Assembly (NCBI GenBank): GCA_013368315.1 | Contig: JAACJM010000041.1 | Coordinates: forward strand, 248,001 to 312,000 | Direction: 5' to 3' | DNA: 64,000 bases | From: Tetrapyrgos nigripes | Taxonomy: Eukaryota > Basidiomycota > Agaricomycetes > Agaricales > Campanellaceae | Shown here: positions 1-10,572 of the stretch, piece by piece | How positions within the stretch are numbered: the stretch's first letter is position 1 | Layout: every line of letters starts with the position of its first letter | Made by a program: the position numbers and the translations under genes | Notes under the pieces: generated by a model | Database searches by the model: none | What the model was told of the DNA's origin: nothing | Seen by the model: the letters and a program-made list of their open reading frames with translations, nothing else

Positions 1-1040
1 TACCATGTTGAGGCACTGCAATGATGGCTGATTTCGAGGATGTAAGAGATAGTTAGGCGACGTCATCACTGCTCCATGTGTCTTGTGTGTTAGCCTGGGG
101 CCCAAAGACGCTCCCGAGCGGTTGGTCTCCAGGCTAGTTGTGTGTAATCTTTTTGTGACTTGTAACAATGTAATGAACCGCGGGTTTGGTTCGGGTTCAG
201 GAGACTCTGAGATGATCAGTAGTGAGAAAAAGGTACTTAAATCAAGGCAAGCTTTCGTGTTACCGTAAAATACCAGGTTCTTGAGCACTTGGTGAGCATG
301 CAGGCGTGAGTCAAGGTCAAGAAACAGCACACTAAGCAAGCTTGCGCGTTACTAAGGATGCCGACTTACAATCAGTCAAGATGTAAGGTTCAAACACGGA
401 TGTGTATTGCGAGGTAGGAAAGGTTATTACAAGAGTACATACTGAGATACTTATATATGTAGTTAGTGAGTCATTAGAACTATCTAAAATAGAACAGAAC
501 TTTCATCAAAATGTTGTAGAAAAGGAAAGAAAGAAGGAGAAAACATATGCCCGAGGCATGCCCGAAGCATCAATTACGTTGTAAGTACGGTAGATCGAGA
601 CGTAGCAAACTCAAAGAAACAGAATACAAGATACTTACGTCGTTCCATTACAAACAATATTTAATTGTTAGTCTTGTACCGCAGGAGGAAGCAAGTACGA
701 GCATGGCGAGAGGGGACTTTAACAGACGGCAAGAAGGCAAGAAGTACTTAAGAGCACAGAGATTTGAGAGAATTTACAACTCTTATAATTTGCGATTTGG
801 ATACCTCGGCATCCGGTCTTTTTTATTTTTTACCCGAAGCCGATACCGGTGTTTGACTCACGCCATGTGCCTTGCCTCCTTGATAACCGCTGTGACCTGT
901 CTACTATCATCATCCTCACACCGATGGAGTTCAACGAAAATGTACCAATCAAATATGCCACGCGAAGCGGTGGCCCACAATCGATGACCTGAGAGAAACT
1001 TCGACATTGAATGGCAGCCACAGACTTCAAGGCGAGATGC
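1..1040. other. No gene recognised
   Basis: I see no ORF with convincing protein character, no splice-consistent gene model and no RNA gene here. Short open frames are scattered on both strands and lack domain-like composition. The last 180 bases may hold the tail of the minus-strand exon candidate described next. Confidence 0.4.
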
Positions 1041-1057
1041 TACCGATAGTGACTCAC

Positions 1058-1253
1058 CGGCATTTGATCTCCCAACTACCCCCAATACAATCATGTATGT
1101 ACGCCGACAACTCAGACGTCGACAACTGAGTTGTGGGGTCTGTTCCAGTATCAATTTCATGAGTAGTGCAAGAGATGCGCTTGTAAACACTAGCATAAGG
1201 ACCACAAGTGTCAGAAGTATCAATTGTACCTTTGAAAGCATTTTTGGTGGGAT
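1058..1253 (-). CDS. Candidate internal exon of an unrecognised minus-strand gene
   Basis: On the minus strand a polypyrimidine tract ending in TTTGCAG is followed by an open frame of about 65 codons. It reads PTKNAFKGTIDTSDTCGPYA near the start and SELSAYIHDCIGGSWEI near the end, and closes at a good donor, CCG/GTGAGT. Balanced composition and proper borders suggest a real or recently real exon. I could not join it in phase to a following exon. A possible downstream frame ends near 858 with HRCEDDDSRQVTAVIKEARH. I recognise no domain. It may be part of a pseudogene or of a mobile element. Confidence 0.3.
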
Positions 1254-1261
1254 CTGCAAAG

Positions 1262-2019
1262 AGAATTTTATCAGCGACTAGGTCTATTATACTCAACATC
1301 AACTTATGGGAACAAAAAGCAGACTGTGAGCATTAAGGTGACATTGGTTCTATAAAGTTGGGAACAAAAGAAGATAGCACCTGCGAGAGCAACTCAGTTG
1401 TTGGTAACCTTTAAGTGTTCTCGTCCTAAATGTAGTTCTAGTCATCTCGTGACAATAGGCACAACGAAACGAGAACGGTCGCTTCTCAGGCGACCCAAAA
1501 AAAAAACACTCAAACTCAATGAGATCCAAGCTGATTGGTGTGCGCCTCTATCAAAAGGCCTTCTGATCATGATGAACTACTTCACTGAGTTTCGCAAAGC
1601 GTATATGGTCATATTGAAGATAGCACTTAAAGCGATACAGCAGCCGAACATCGTCATGCACTTGATCCAATGGCCCGTCTACCTCCTACCGATACAGATT
1701 TGGAGCACCTACGGCACCGGGATTTTTTACTCATACCAACAACTGCATTCTGTGACATTTATGAGCAAACTTCAGACGGCAAGCACACGGACAACCAAAA
1801 TACTCACATATCAAAGCTCCCAGTCACAGCAACTCCGACGCCGGAGAGGGATGTCCTCACTACAGCACTACAGTGTACGACTCCCATCTTCCAACAAACG
1901 TCACTAGCCGACACCTTGCATCATCAATCAGGACCGGAAGACCTTCGAAGGGCCAGAAAAAAACGTTCAATCCCAAGCACCACATCCAATCCATCCATCC
2001 AAAACCCCTCACAAACCCC
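1262..2019. other. Gap, no supported gene
   Basis: This is the sequence downstream of the minus-strand gene that follows. The plus-strand open frames (about 1398-1907 and 1670-2422) overlap each other and run into the low-complexity tail of that gene. Their composition looks like read-through of repetitive DNA. Nothing else is recognised. Confidence 0.4.
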
Positions 2020-5000
2020 TCACATCCCTTGCAACCGATCCACCAAAATCGCCCATTCCATGATCGTCACACCTCTCTTCAACGCCGCATCCCTCAACTC
2101 TCTATCTCTCGTCTCTCCTTTCAACTTGGCTACTGCTCGGAGATGGTCTTCTGTTAAAATCCCTAGTTCCATTAGTGTAGGTGTTAGATGCGTGAGAGGA
2201 GGATCACAGGTAGCGAGGACTCGGGATACTGGGGGTAGAGTAGGCCGAGTGGTAGTCGTGTTAGTGTTAGCGTTAGTGGCAGCGGGGGAACGGGAACGGG
2301 AACGGAAGCGAGGAGAACGAGGAGAACGAGGAGAAAGAATAGTTGTAGGTGACCGTGGAATACTGTGTATAGGAGTGGAAGTCCGTATCATGTCGCCATT
2401 ATATCCATTCTCAGCACGTTGATGAGGTATACGAGTAAGACTCAGAGAAGAAGGCTTTTGTTTGAGCTTCTGCTCATGGCGCTGGCTACCATGGAAGTGG
2501 TGTCGGTGTGGATTAGATGACTCGTCCTCGCCTTCGTATTCGCCGAGTTCGAATTCGGATTGAGAAGGCCAAGGGGTCTGTGGGCGGTCGATGACTCCAC
2601 CACCATTGTGATGTCGGTTGCGTGTTTGCGTAGACTGTAGGTACATAGTCAGGAAAATTGGAAGTGAAGAAAATGTACACTCAGGAAACAGTAAACTCAC
2701 CGGACCAGCCCCAGGCTCTCCAAATCCATCCCTGCTTCGACTAACATCTTCACTCTCCGTCCACCGAGGACTCGGTCGAGACCTATGATTCTGATTCTCC
2801 CTGCTCTTCTTCTCACCCTCCACTCTCTCCGCAACCTTCCCCGTCCTCCAATCATACACCCCAAGCGCCAGCGCCTCATCATCATCCATACCATCCAAGG
2901 CATAATCATCCGCATTGACATAGTACACACTCATCGATACTTCGCTTCTTCTCCGAGTTCCATTCCCAATTCCATTCCCACTCCCATTCCTCCTATGACC
3001 AGTGACATTGATATTAGTGAAACCATTTCCAGAGATCCTATTCCCCGAGATACCGTTTCCTGAGATGCCATAACCATAACCCCAATCTCGACTACCACCA
3101 CCACCGCCACCACCACTACCACCAGATCGGGAATGTTTATGATGGCGCGGATCCGGAGCCTGTCCACGTCCACGCCCATCCCCACGCCCACCTTCAACCC
3201 TACCCACACCATTACCCTCACCTCTATCCTGAACTTTACTCACATTCGCATCCATAACCCCCTCCCTCCACATCGCAATCTCCACCGTCCTCTCCGGTCC
3301 GTCCTCGATAACCTGCTTATCCACCACTTGATAGTTTTGAGCAGCAGGTAGGGGACCTCGACGGCGTCTGATAGCGCCGGTGTTTGGATTTGTGGGTTTC
3401 TGGGCATGACCATGGTCCTGAGTGCGACTAGGGCCAGAAAGTTGTTCAAGACGTTCTAAACGGCCGAATTCGTCTGCACCACGGCCGCGACCGGCCTGAG
3501 TTTGGCGAGAAGAGGAGGACGAATGGTGGGGTTTGACGAGGGCTTGAGAGTGAGAAGGAAGGTTGGTTTGGTTGGGTAATGGCTCTGGTTGACGTTCTCT
3601 CTTCTGACCTCGGTCTCGTTCTCGGTCTCGTTCTCGCTCCCTCCCGTCAGCACCGGCCCCACCATCCAAACCCATAAACACATCATTGTGAATATACACC
3701 CCCGGCTCGGTATACCCATCAAGCTCGGTGTCTGTGTCTCGATTTGCATATGCATTAGGATATGAAGGAATAGGCGGTCTAGGCCGAAGGTTGCGACGAG
3801 TGCTCATTGAGGGTATGGATGGTATCGTCGGTATGGGAGGTATGGGTGGTACGGGAGGTGTAGGACTTTGTGGTTCGTAGACTCGGCGCTTAGAGGGACG
3901 AAGACGGGAATTGGGAGCCTGAGAGCGAAAAGAATTGAGATGGGGGTATCCATTATGAGTATCCCGATGATGATGATAGTCTGTCCGAGTTAACGTAAGT
4001 GTAGTTGGTGACGGTGTCCGTGACTCTGAGGGTGATGGAGAAGTCGAGGTTTTGCGAAGAGGGGTCTTTTGGTTTTGTTCGGGTTTTTCATAGACGAAGA
4101 ATTCGTGTGTCCTTTCGGGTCCGGGTCCAGGTCCAGGTCCATTTCCAGTTCCATGTGAGTGCCCATGACCATTCCCATTCTCATTCCTACCCGATACCCC
4201 CACTTCGTTCTGTTTCTGCTGCCCTTGCCCCTTCTGTCGTACAGTGCTGGACGAACCAGTACCCTGACGTTGGTGTCCATATTTATCACTCCAACCCCAA
4301 CTCCTCCTCCCATCCTCATACCTGTCCTCCTCGATAATTCTCCCAATCGCGTTGGTCGGGATACCGTGTATACCTCTACGTCCACCTTCACCAGTACCGT
4401 TCCCCTCTTCACCGTATTCTGAACCCCCTCTCGGTGTAGCCGTATTCGCCGTATGGGCAGCAGTCCCCGTCGTAAACACCGTCTGGGCCTCAAACGTCCA
4501 CGCATCGAAATCGTCGTCGATAGGTGCCGTAGGTGCCCAGGTTGATCTGCGACTTTGGTTGAGGTTATGCCTATCGTAAGGACGGGCGTCGTCGGTACCG
4601 TCCAAGTGAGTATGGTCTTCGTGGACGCCGTTGGAAACCCCGCCATGGCCACCATTGCCAACATGCTCAACATTCCCATTCCTCTTCAACCCATTCAACA
4701 ACCCCTTCGTCGCATCCTCCCTTTCTGGCCTCGGTCTCAACAACTCAGATTCCCGCATCTCTCCCAGGGTGTCTCGGTCTCCTTCTTCATCTTCTTCATC
4801 TCCGTCTTCGTCCTCATCCACTCCTCCTTGAGTATTAGGAACAGTATAAACAGTCGTACAATCCTGCGTTACCGCATCAAAATCCTCATCCAGAGCTGTC
4901 GACGTCAACGGAGGCTTGGGTCGACGAACAAGATGCTTCGCCGGGCCTGTGCTGGAGCGGTTACGGTTGGGGACGAGGTAGAAGACGCCAGATTCTGGTG

Positions 5001-5161
5001 ACGTGTTGCATAAAAAGATGACGAAAAAAGAAATTTATCGAGCAGTCGGTGTAGTCGGAAGAGAGACAGACATAGAAAACAGACCAGTCAGAAGACTGAA
5101 AGAGCGGCAAAGGACGGAGAAGTAACTCACCTGCGTCATTCCCGTTGCTTAGCCGTGCCAT
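2020..5161 (-). CDS. Large low-complexity protein of unknown function, about 979 aa
   Basis: I infer three exons: 5161-5131, 4994-2701 and 2634-2020. The start ATG at 5161 opens MARLSNGNDA, and a 136-nt intron with GTGAGT donor and CCAG acceptor joins it in frame to the long exon. A second intron, 2700-2635, has GTGAGT and CTACAG borders. It is exactly 66 nt with no stop, so the unspliced frame stays open. Most of the protein is disordered: acidic stretches, Gly/Asn/His repeats, Arg/Ser-rich runs and Pro-rich segments. Only the C-terminal 70 or so residues (from LPPVSRVLATCDPPLTHLTP to WAILVDRLQGM) look folded and helical. I see no catalytic motif or signal peptide. An intracellular scaffold or regulator is possible, but no function can be assigned. 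Confidence 0.7.
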
Positions 5162-5756
5162 GGTAATTCAAAAGCAAACCACAAAACCACAGCCGAATAG
5201 ACACGTCCGAGTGTAATAGTACAACGCCGGATAATACAGTAGTTGTCAAAAGTTTTCAAGTCGTCGCCAGTACTAGGGTTTGCCAGTCCAAAGACTCCAA
5301 GGCAAGATAGCAAGTGGAAGCGAAACGAGAGGCGTTCCGTGGGTCTGCGGGGGCGAGCTATAGACACGAGGAAACGGCATTGTTTCGTCAATCATGGGCT
5401 GTAATACACGTGTACGGCGTCAGGCATCCATCCGATTGATAGGGGTACCAGACCTGAGGGGAAAGAATAACAGGATGAAGGATGAGAGAAACAGATAGGA
5501 ATTTGCGTCGGCTAGGGTAGGAAAGCGACATGGTGGTTGGACAAAAGGAAGAGGAGGACTTGAGCCAAGAGACTGCACAAGCCCAATTTGGAAGAATGAC
5601 CTTGAGAAAAAGCGGAATAGAACGGCCAATAGGAATGGATCTATTTCCGTAAGACTGTGCTCAGTATTATTCCGTGGCCTTCTAGACAATCGATATCATT
5701 CTGCATGCGATGCTAACGGTGGCTATATAATAGCTGCTCGATGGATGGAACAATTC
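5162..5756. other. Intergenic, likely promoter of the minus-strand low-complexity gene
   Basis: This stretch lies directly upstream of the start at 5161. No coding frame with domain character is visible, and no clear element was recognised. Confidence 0.35.
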
Positions 5757-5859
5757 GGCGCTCGGGAACAAGAGCGAAACAAGGAAAAGAAAATAGTCAA
5801 GCCTACGTGAATCCTATGCTTGACAATGCTTGTCTTTGATTCTCACGCACCGTCGATTA
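5757..5859 (+). pseudogene. Decayed copy of the 5' flank of the Ser/Pro-rich gene at 14.56 kb
   Basis: Bases about 5763-5858 match 14423-14525. Shared landmarks are GAAAATAGTCAAGC, CACGTGAAT or CTACGTGAAT, and GATTCTCACG. The same order of landmarks continues at 6475-6640, so the two pieces are one partial copy interrupted by inserted DNA. Exons 1 and 2 of the parent are missing. Confidence 0.6.
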
Positions 5860-6089
5860 TGGTTTGATCCAAAAAAAAAAAGAAAAGTTTCAACGTTTCT
5901 GTGAGGGCTAGGGCAATGACGCGAACAACGTCAACAGCCCGATCCAGCCCAACCATTGAGTTGGACCATGTCGGCTTGATGTCGGCACTTCCCGACGCAG
6001 CGAGCTCCAGGATTCATGGGTCGGCGTCATTTCGGGCAGCAATCGGACGTTGCTCAGGGGTTTGAAACTTTTTTTTTTTGATCAAACCA
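5860..6089. mobile_element. 230-bp MITE with terminal inverted repeats and a TTA target duplication
   Basis: The left end reads TGGTTTGATCC, then an A-run and AAGTTTCAA. The right end is its inverse (TTTGAAACTT, a T-run, GATCAAACCA). A TTA triplet flanks both sides (5857-5859 and 6090-6092). There is no coding capacity. A 3-bp TTA duplication is the classic signature of PIF/Harbinger-derived MITEs, so that assignment is likely, although the terminal bases are not the usual GGG or GGC. Confidence 0.75.
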
Positions 6090-6092
6090 TTA

Positions 6093-6474
6093 TTATTGCA
6101 AAGCGCAATAAGGAATAACACGGGGTTCGCGGGAATCGCGGGAGGACGGGAACGGGAGAGGCGGGGTGCGGGATGAGAAATCGTAGGTTGATGTATTGAT
6201 TTTGGACTTCAAAATGCGTTGAGAATTGTTCGAATTGGGCAGTAATGGTTCGTTTCCAGTAAAAAACAATAGACTGGCCGTTTTCTCTCTCAATTTTGGT
6301 TAGCAGAAGCAAAATACAAATAGGGAATCCGGTACCCCGCGGGAAATGACCTCTTTACCTGCACCCCGTACACCACGGGAGTGGGAATTAGGCGGGGCGG
6401 GGACGGGTTGAAAAAAATTTCCCGCAGGTCTCCCGTGCTATTGCCTACCGTTGATCTCCCCCTTCTAGCATCTC
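6093..6474. repeat. GC-rich inserted stretch of unknown nature
   Basis: This lies between the MITE and the second half of the decayed gene copy, so it also appears to be inserted. It is unusually rich in CGGGA/GCGGG-type runs at both ends (about 6120-6175 and 6340-6435). Open frames exist on the minus strand but have biased, repeat-like composition. It may be a second non-autonomous element, but I could not define its ends. Confidence 0.35.
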
Positions 6475-6640
6475 TGTTTGTAAACGATGTTGTTTTCAAC
6501 TTTACACCTCGTCTGAGTTTATACGCTACATAAAATCACAGCTATCTGTCTCTATGCCACGCTTGCCTTCACGAAAGAAATGGACACTACCAGAACCAGC
6601 ATTCCAGTCATCGATCGACGTCGATGACGCTACAGCCTGA
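6475..6640 (+). pseudogene. Decayed copy of intron 2 and exon 3 start of the Ser/Pro-rich gene
   Basis: Matches 14836-15002. It starts at GTAAACGATGTTGTTTTCAA (intron 2 of the parent) and runs into exon 3 landmarks (CTATCTG, CCTTCACG, ACCAGAACCA, CATTCCAGTCATCG, GACGTCGATGA). Several substitutions and indels are present and no start is retained. The copy ends where duplication unit A begins. Confidence 0.7.
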
Positions 6641-6829
6641 GCATCCATCACCAAAGGCACTCGAGAGCAATCCAGACTTGATTCGCAGCTCTCAGCCAAG
6701 CTCTGGAAAATTAGACGCTCGCTCAGATTATCCGTCAAGCTCGCAACTTATGAGCATCACCCGGAAATATCTTTTGTGGGAATTCGATGGAATTACTATG
6801 GGTATGTATGTTACCAACACAATACTTAA

Positions 6830-7489
6830 GTATGTAGCCTACTTTTGAACTAATTGTTTCATCATTATGCTAGTCGGAAAGTCTTTACAGGGGGACTGCC
6901 TTGCCCTTGTAACACCATATCAGCGATTAGGTGACTACGGAACGCCACCATGCCCGCCAATGATTGATCCTACCAATCCGCTTTCAAACATACCAGCGCT
7001 GCCACAGTAGATCTTCGTATCCTTGCTTTGACTCTAATAGAGCCTATATACATCAGCACCTAGCGCTTCGAGTTCTGTCAATACACAAAAGCAAATCCAC
7101 GCAATAATGCCGAGGTGACCCAACCAAACCCAACTTGGCCCATCGATGTTTCAAGCACAGCAAGAAGCCTACTCAGTCTCTGTCATCATGCATTCATGCC
7201 TTGCCCACGTCACCACCACAAACAAACCCTTTTCGCGCTTATGGAATCTATTTCTAGTCGAGACCTTACAGGTCTCTCCACAAACCCGGTAGTACTAGTA
7301 CATGGACGTCAATCGCGACGATGCTATTGGTAGGGCTTAGTCTGAAGAAGTCTGCGAATTCCGGGGCATTTAAAGAACGATATCACCGGTCTGTCCGTCC
7401 TGGTACTTAAAGACGGCGCCGCCCTATCATTGATATCCCATCCCATCATACGTCTTTTCACAAGCTTTTGGTATTATCACCGGGACGGC
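6830..7489. other. Upstream region of GMC gene copy A
   Basis: This holds the presumed promoter and 5' leader of the GMC gene. The last 70 bases before the start (from GATATCCCATCCCATC) are nearly identical to those before copy B. The middle part differs from copy B, which carries an inserted element and a tandem duplication. No unambiguous TATA box was found. Confidence 0.4.
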
Positions 7490-10083
7490 ATGAAGTCTTA
7501 CTCGCTCTCAATGTTTCGAGCCGGTTTCTTAGCCACGATCCTCGTCAGTGGTTTGGCGCAGTCGACGTCGCTGTACACTGATCCGAGAGATGTATCGACG
7601 AAGGAATATGACTTCATCGTGGTTGGAGGTAAGTTTCGAGACAGATTTTCTGTTCGACCTTGGGCTGACTTGCTTTATCTTTCCAAGCCGGTACTGCAGG
7701 AAATGTCATTGCCACTCGACTAAGCGAAGATCCCACTAAAAGTGTCTTGGTTATTGAAGCTGGCATTGAGTGAGTAGTATATCCATTTCCTGTCATTCTA
7801 AACATCATTCGTTTTGATTTTCTATCTTTGTTTATCCTCATATGTTCAGCGATACCGGCATCCTCCCTATCCACGTCCCATTCCTGGGATTCAGCAATGA
7901 AGGAAGTTCCGTTGACTGGAATTTCACCACTGTGCCTCAGGAAGAGCTTAACAATCGGACGGTGCCCGTCCCAAGGGGATTCGTACTTGGAGGGAGCAGT
8001 AGCATCAGTAAGTCGCATTCTTCTTGGAAAAGGAATCGACAAAATGAATTAGAGTATTCAAAGATCTAATGGTATGGAATCGTGGCTCAAGAGACCTCTG
8101 GGATCATTATGCCAAGGTTGCGGGTGACTCTGGCTGGAGCTGGAACGCTCTGGAGAAATACTGGGACAAGGCGAGCACATACCTGGACTGTACCACCGTA
8201 ATAAATTATCTTTCTCTAACTACACACTGTTCACAGATTTCTACACTCGTTCCACCCACCTCAAATCCTGCCCTTCCACCTCCTCCTCGAAACGACCCTA
8301 CTTTATCAAACGGAAACGGACCTGTCCTCGTCACTCGAGCTAATTTCCCAGACGAGCTCGATGACAAAGTGATCAACGCGAGTATGCTTTTGCAACAGGA
8401 GAATCCAGACTCAAGGTTCAAGTATACGGTGGATATGAATACAGGGGATAGTATTGGATTTGGTGAGTATAAGCAAGCTCAGTACAATCCCTAGCTAATC
8501 CACCAGCGCAGGGTACTACGAAGAAAGCACTGGGCACGGGGAGCGCAGCTCTTCGGCCACTGCGTATCTTCATCCAGCTTTGAACAGCAAGCGCCGAAAT
8601 CTTGACGTCTTAATTCAGACGAGAGCGATGAGGCTGTTGCAGTCTAAGAATACAGCGTCTAATTCGACGATTTCAAATGGTCATTCGAGCGTTCCTCATT
8701 TCAATCAGGTGGAGGTCGCTCAGAGCGTTGATGGTAAGTGCTTCATTTCTTGGATTAATATTGGAGCTTGCACTAAACAGTCGATTGCGTATCTGCAGGC
8801 CCTCGGTTTAAATTCAGTGCGAGAAACGAGATCATCTTGAGTTCCGGATCGATAGGTGAGCGTTATCTCTTTCAGTTCATTGGCAACCTAGTGATAAACT
8901 TTCACAAGGAACCCCTCAATTACTCCTCTTAAGCGGAGTGGGCCCGAAGGATGAGCTGAAAGAGCTGGGAATTGACGTTGTCGCAGATAGACCCGCTGTA
9001 GGTAAGTACTTACTACGATCTTCATAGACAAAAATCCCAAATTCTTCCCCTCAGGCAAAAATCTACGCGATCACCCCATGCTCGTAACAATCTACAACGT
9101 CAATTCCAACCAAACTTTGGACGATCTAATGAGGAATCCTGCTTTGCAAGAACAACTCCTCGAGCAATGGCAAAATAATAGGACTGGACAGTTTGCTTCT
9201 ACGACGTCCAATGTTCTAGGAATGTAAGCATTTTCTAATCCATGGACAAGATTGTGATGTTTTCAACAGGATTCATGAGATTGCCGGAGGATCAGTTGAA
9301 AGGGATAGAGGACCCAGCATCTGGTCCTCATGCACCACATCTTGAAATGTTGTTCGGCGTGAGTTCGACCATTCAAGTTGACTGATGGATAATAATCGAC
9401 CTTTGTGATCAGGATGGCTTCTTGGGTCTCTTTGAACCATTACCTGCAAATGGACATTTCCTCACAGTCCTCAACGCCGTCGTTGCGCCAAAATCCGGTG
9501 AGTATCACTACAATTTGCTAACGAGAATATTATGTTGATTATCATTTCCTGTCTTTCCCCATTTCGATTATCAGTGGGCTCATTGACTCTCGCATCCGTA
9601 AACGGAGGGACGTTCACTCATCCTCTCATCAACTACAACATATACGGCGACTCCTTCGACATCCAAGCAATGCTTCAAGCAATCAATGATACCGAGACTT
9701 TCCTCTCTACTGCGCCTTGGACTCAAGATGACTTCATCATCTCAGTCACTGGACGGAATTCTACCAGTATCGGTACGGAGGAAGAGAAAATAGCATTCAT
9801 GAGGGACAATACCATCACTGTCTTCCATCCTATTGGGACAGCAAGAATGGGAAGCAAAGAGGAGGATGTTACAGATTCAAGGCTACTAGTACGAGGTCTG
9901 AAGGGTGTTCGGGTTGTCGATGCGAGTGTTTTTGTGAGTCCTGTTTCTTCGAAACAAATTTGAAGTAATTCTAATGTGCATGTTCGTCAGCCTACCCTAC
10001 CGGAATGTCACCCTCAAGCAGTGGTGTATACTTTGGCAGAACGAGCGGCGGATATCATCAAAGAGGATCATGGGATGCTGTAA
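7490..10083 (+). pseudogene. GMC oxidoreductase (aryl-alcohol-oxidase-like), copy A, probably non-functional
   Basis: Thirteen exons are inferred: 7490-7628, 7688-7769, 7850-8007, 8064-8197, 8237-8462, 8512-8733, 8799-8855, 8909-9001, 9055-9219, 9270-9358, 9413-9497, 9575-9933, 9991-10083 (633 codons if all spliced). The enzyme is an FAD-dependent extracellular oxidase of the glucose-methanol-choline family. Visible are a secretory signal (MKSYSLSMFRAGFLATILVS), the Rossmann motif (VVGAGTAGN, across intron 1), GMC signature 1 (GGSSSIN), signature 2 ([16 protein letters not shown]), and the C-terminal active-site region [11 protein letters not shown] with a second His in PECHPQA. Two lesions relative to copy B matter. 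The donor of intron 9 is GA instead of GT at 9220-9221, and the next GT 4 nt downstream shifts frame into an early TGA. An 8-nt deletion near 8188 removed the exon 4 donor region, leaving only a 39-nt intron-like stretch. It may still give some transcript, but full-length enzyme is unlikely. Confidence 0.8.
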
Positions 10084-10572
10084 ACTCGTATGGTATCACT
10101 TCCATGATTGTTTTACGTTCAGACTTTCAGACTGAGGAGCGAGCAAGGAGACAAACAAACTAGTTATAGAAGGTGAAATAGGGGCTTTTAGACTTGCTTC
10201 CAGACCTCGGCTGAGTCTAGATTTCTGGCAATATACATCTAATTGCTCCGTCTTCGTACGCGAGTCAACGGGCATGAAGGAGAAAAGATGAATAGGCAAA
10301 ACGCGGCGACCCCAAATTGGAGCCGCCCGAAAAAAGAAGTGACATTAGGATGAGGATAAGCGCTATGGAGCCTAAGGAGGAAAATAGGGAAGGGAGGGAG
10401 GGTAAAAATAGGCGAGGGAAGGGAGGGTGAAGGAAATTCTATGGAGAGGAAGAAATCAAAATTTAGAACATATAAAAGTTGAAGTAGATGGGGGGGTTGG
10501 AGGTATGGAAGAGGGGTAAGTACTAGGTAAAGCCAATGCCCTGAAACAGCAACAATGGGAATCAAATAAATA

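Larger units (their letters stand above)
6655..10235 (+). repeat. Direct segmental duplication, copy A (left part)
   Basis: This block is homologous to about 24112-27815. It comprises an upstream flank (AATCCAGACTTGATTCGCAGC versus AATCCAAACTTGATTCGCAGC), the whole GMC gene with the same exon/intron layout, and a downstream tail containing AGGGGCTTTTAGACTTGCT. Homology resumes after the inserted tyrosine-recombinase element at about 13450 and runs to about 13920, matching 28470-28940. Confidence 0.85.

Noticed and set aside
1398..2422. Overlapping plus-strand ORFs of 169 and 250 codons
   Set aside because: They overlap in different frames and the second runs antisense to the low-complexity gene. 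No splice or domain support.
2697..4679. Several long ORFs in other frames and on the plus strand
   Set aside because: Shadows of the repetitive coding sequence on the minus strand; composition mirrors the repeats.
7430..7489. In-frame upstream extension of GMC copy A
   Set aside because: The extension would start at a non-ATG codon and is not conserved before copy B; the ATG at 7490 opens directly with a signal peptide.
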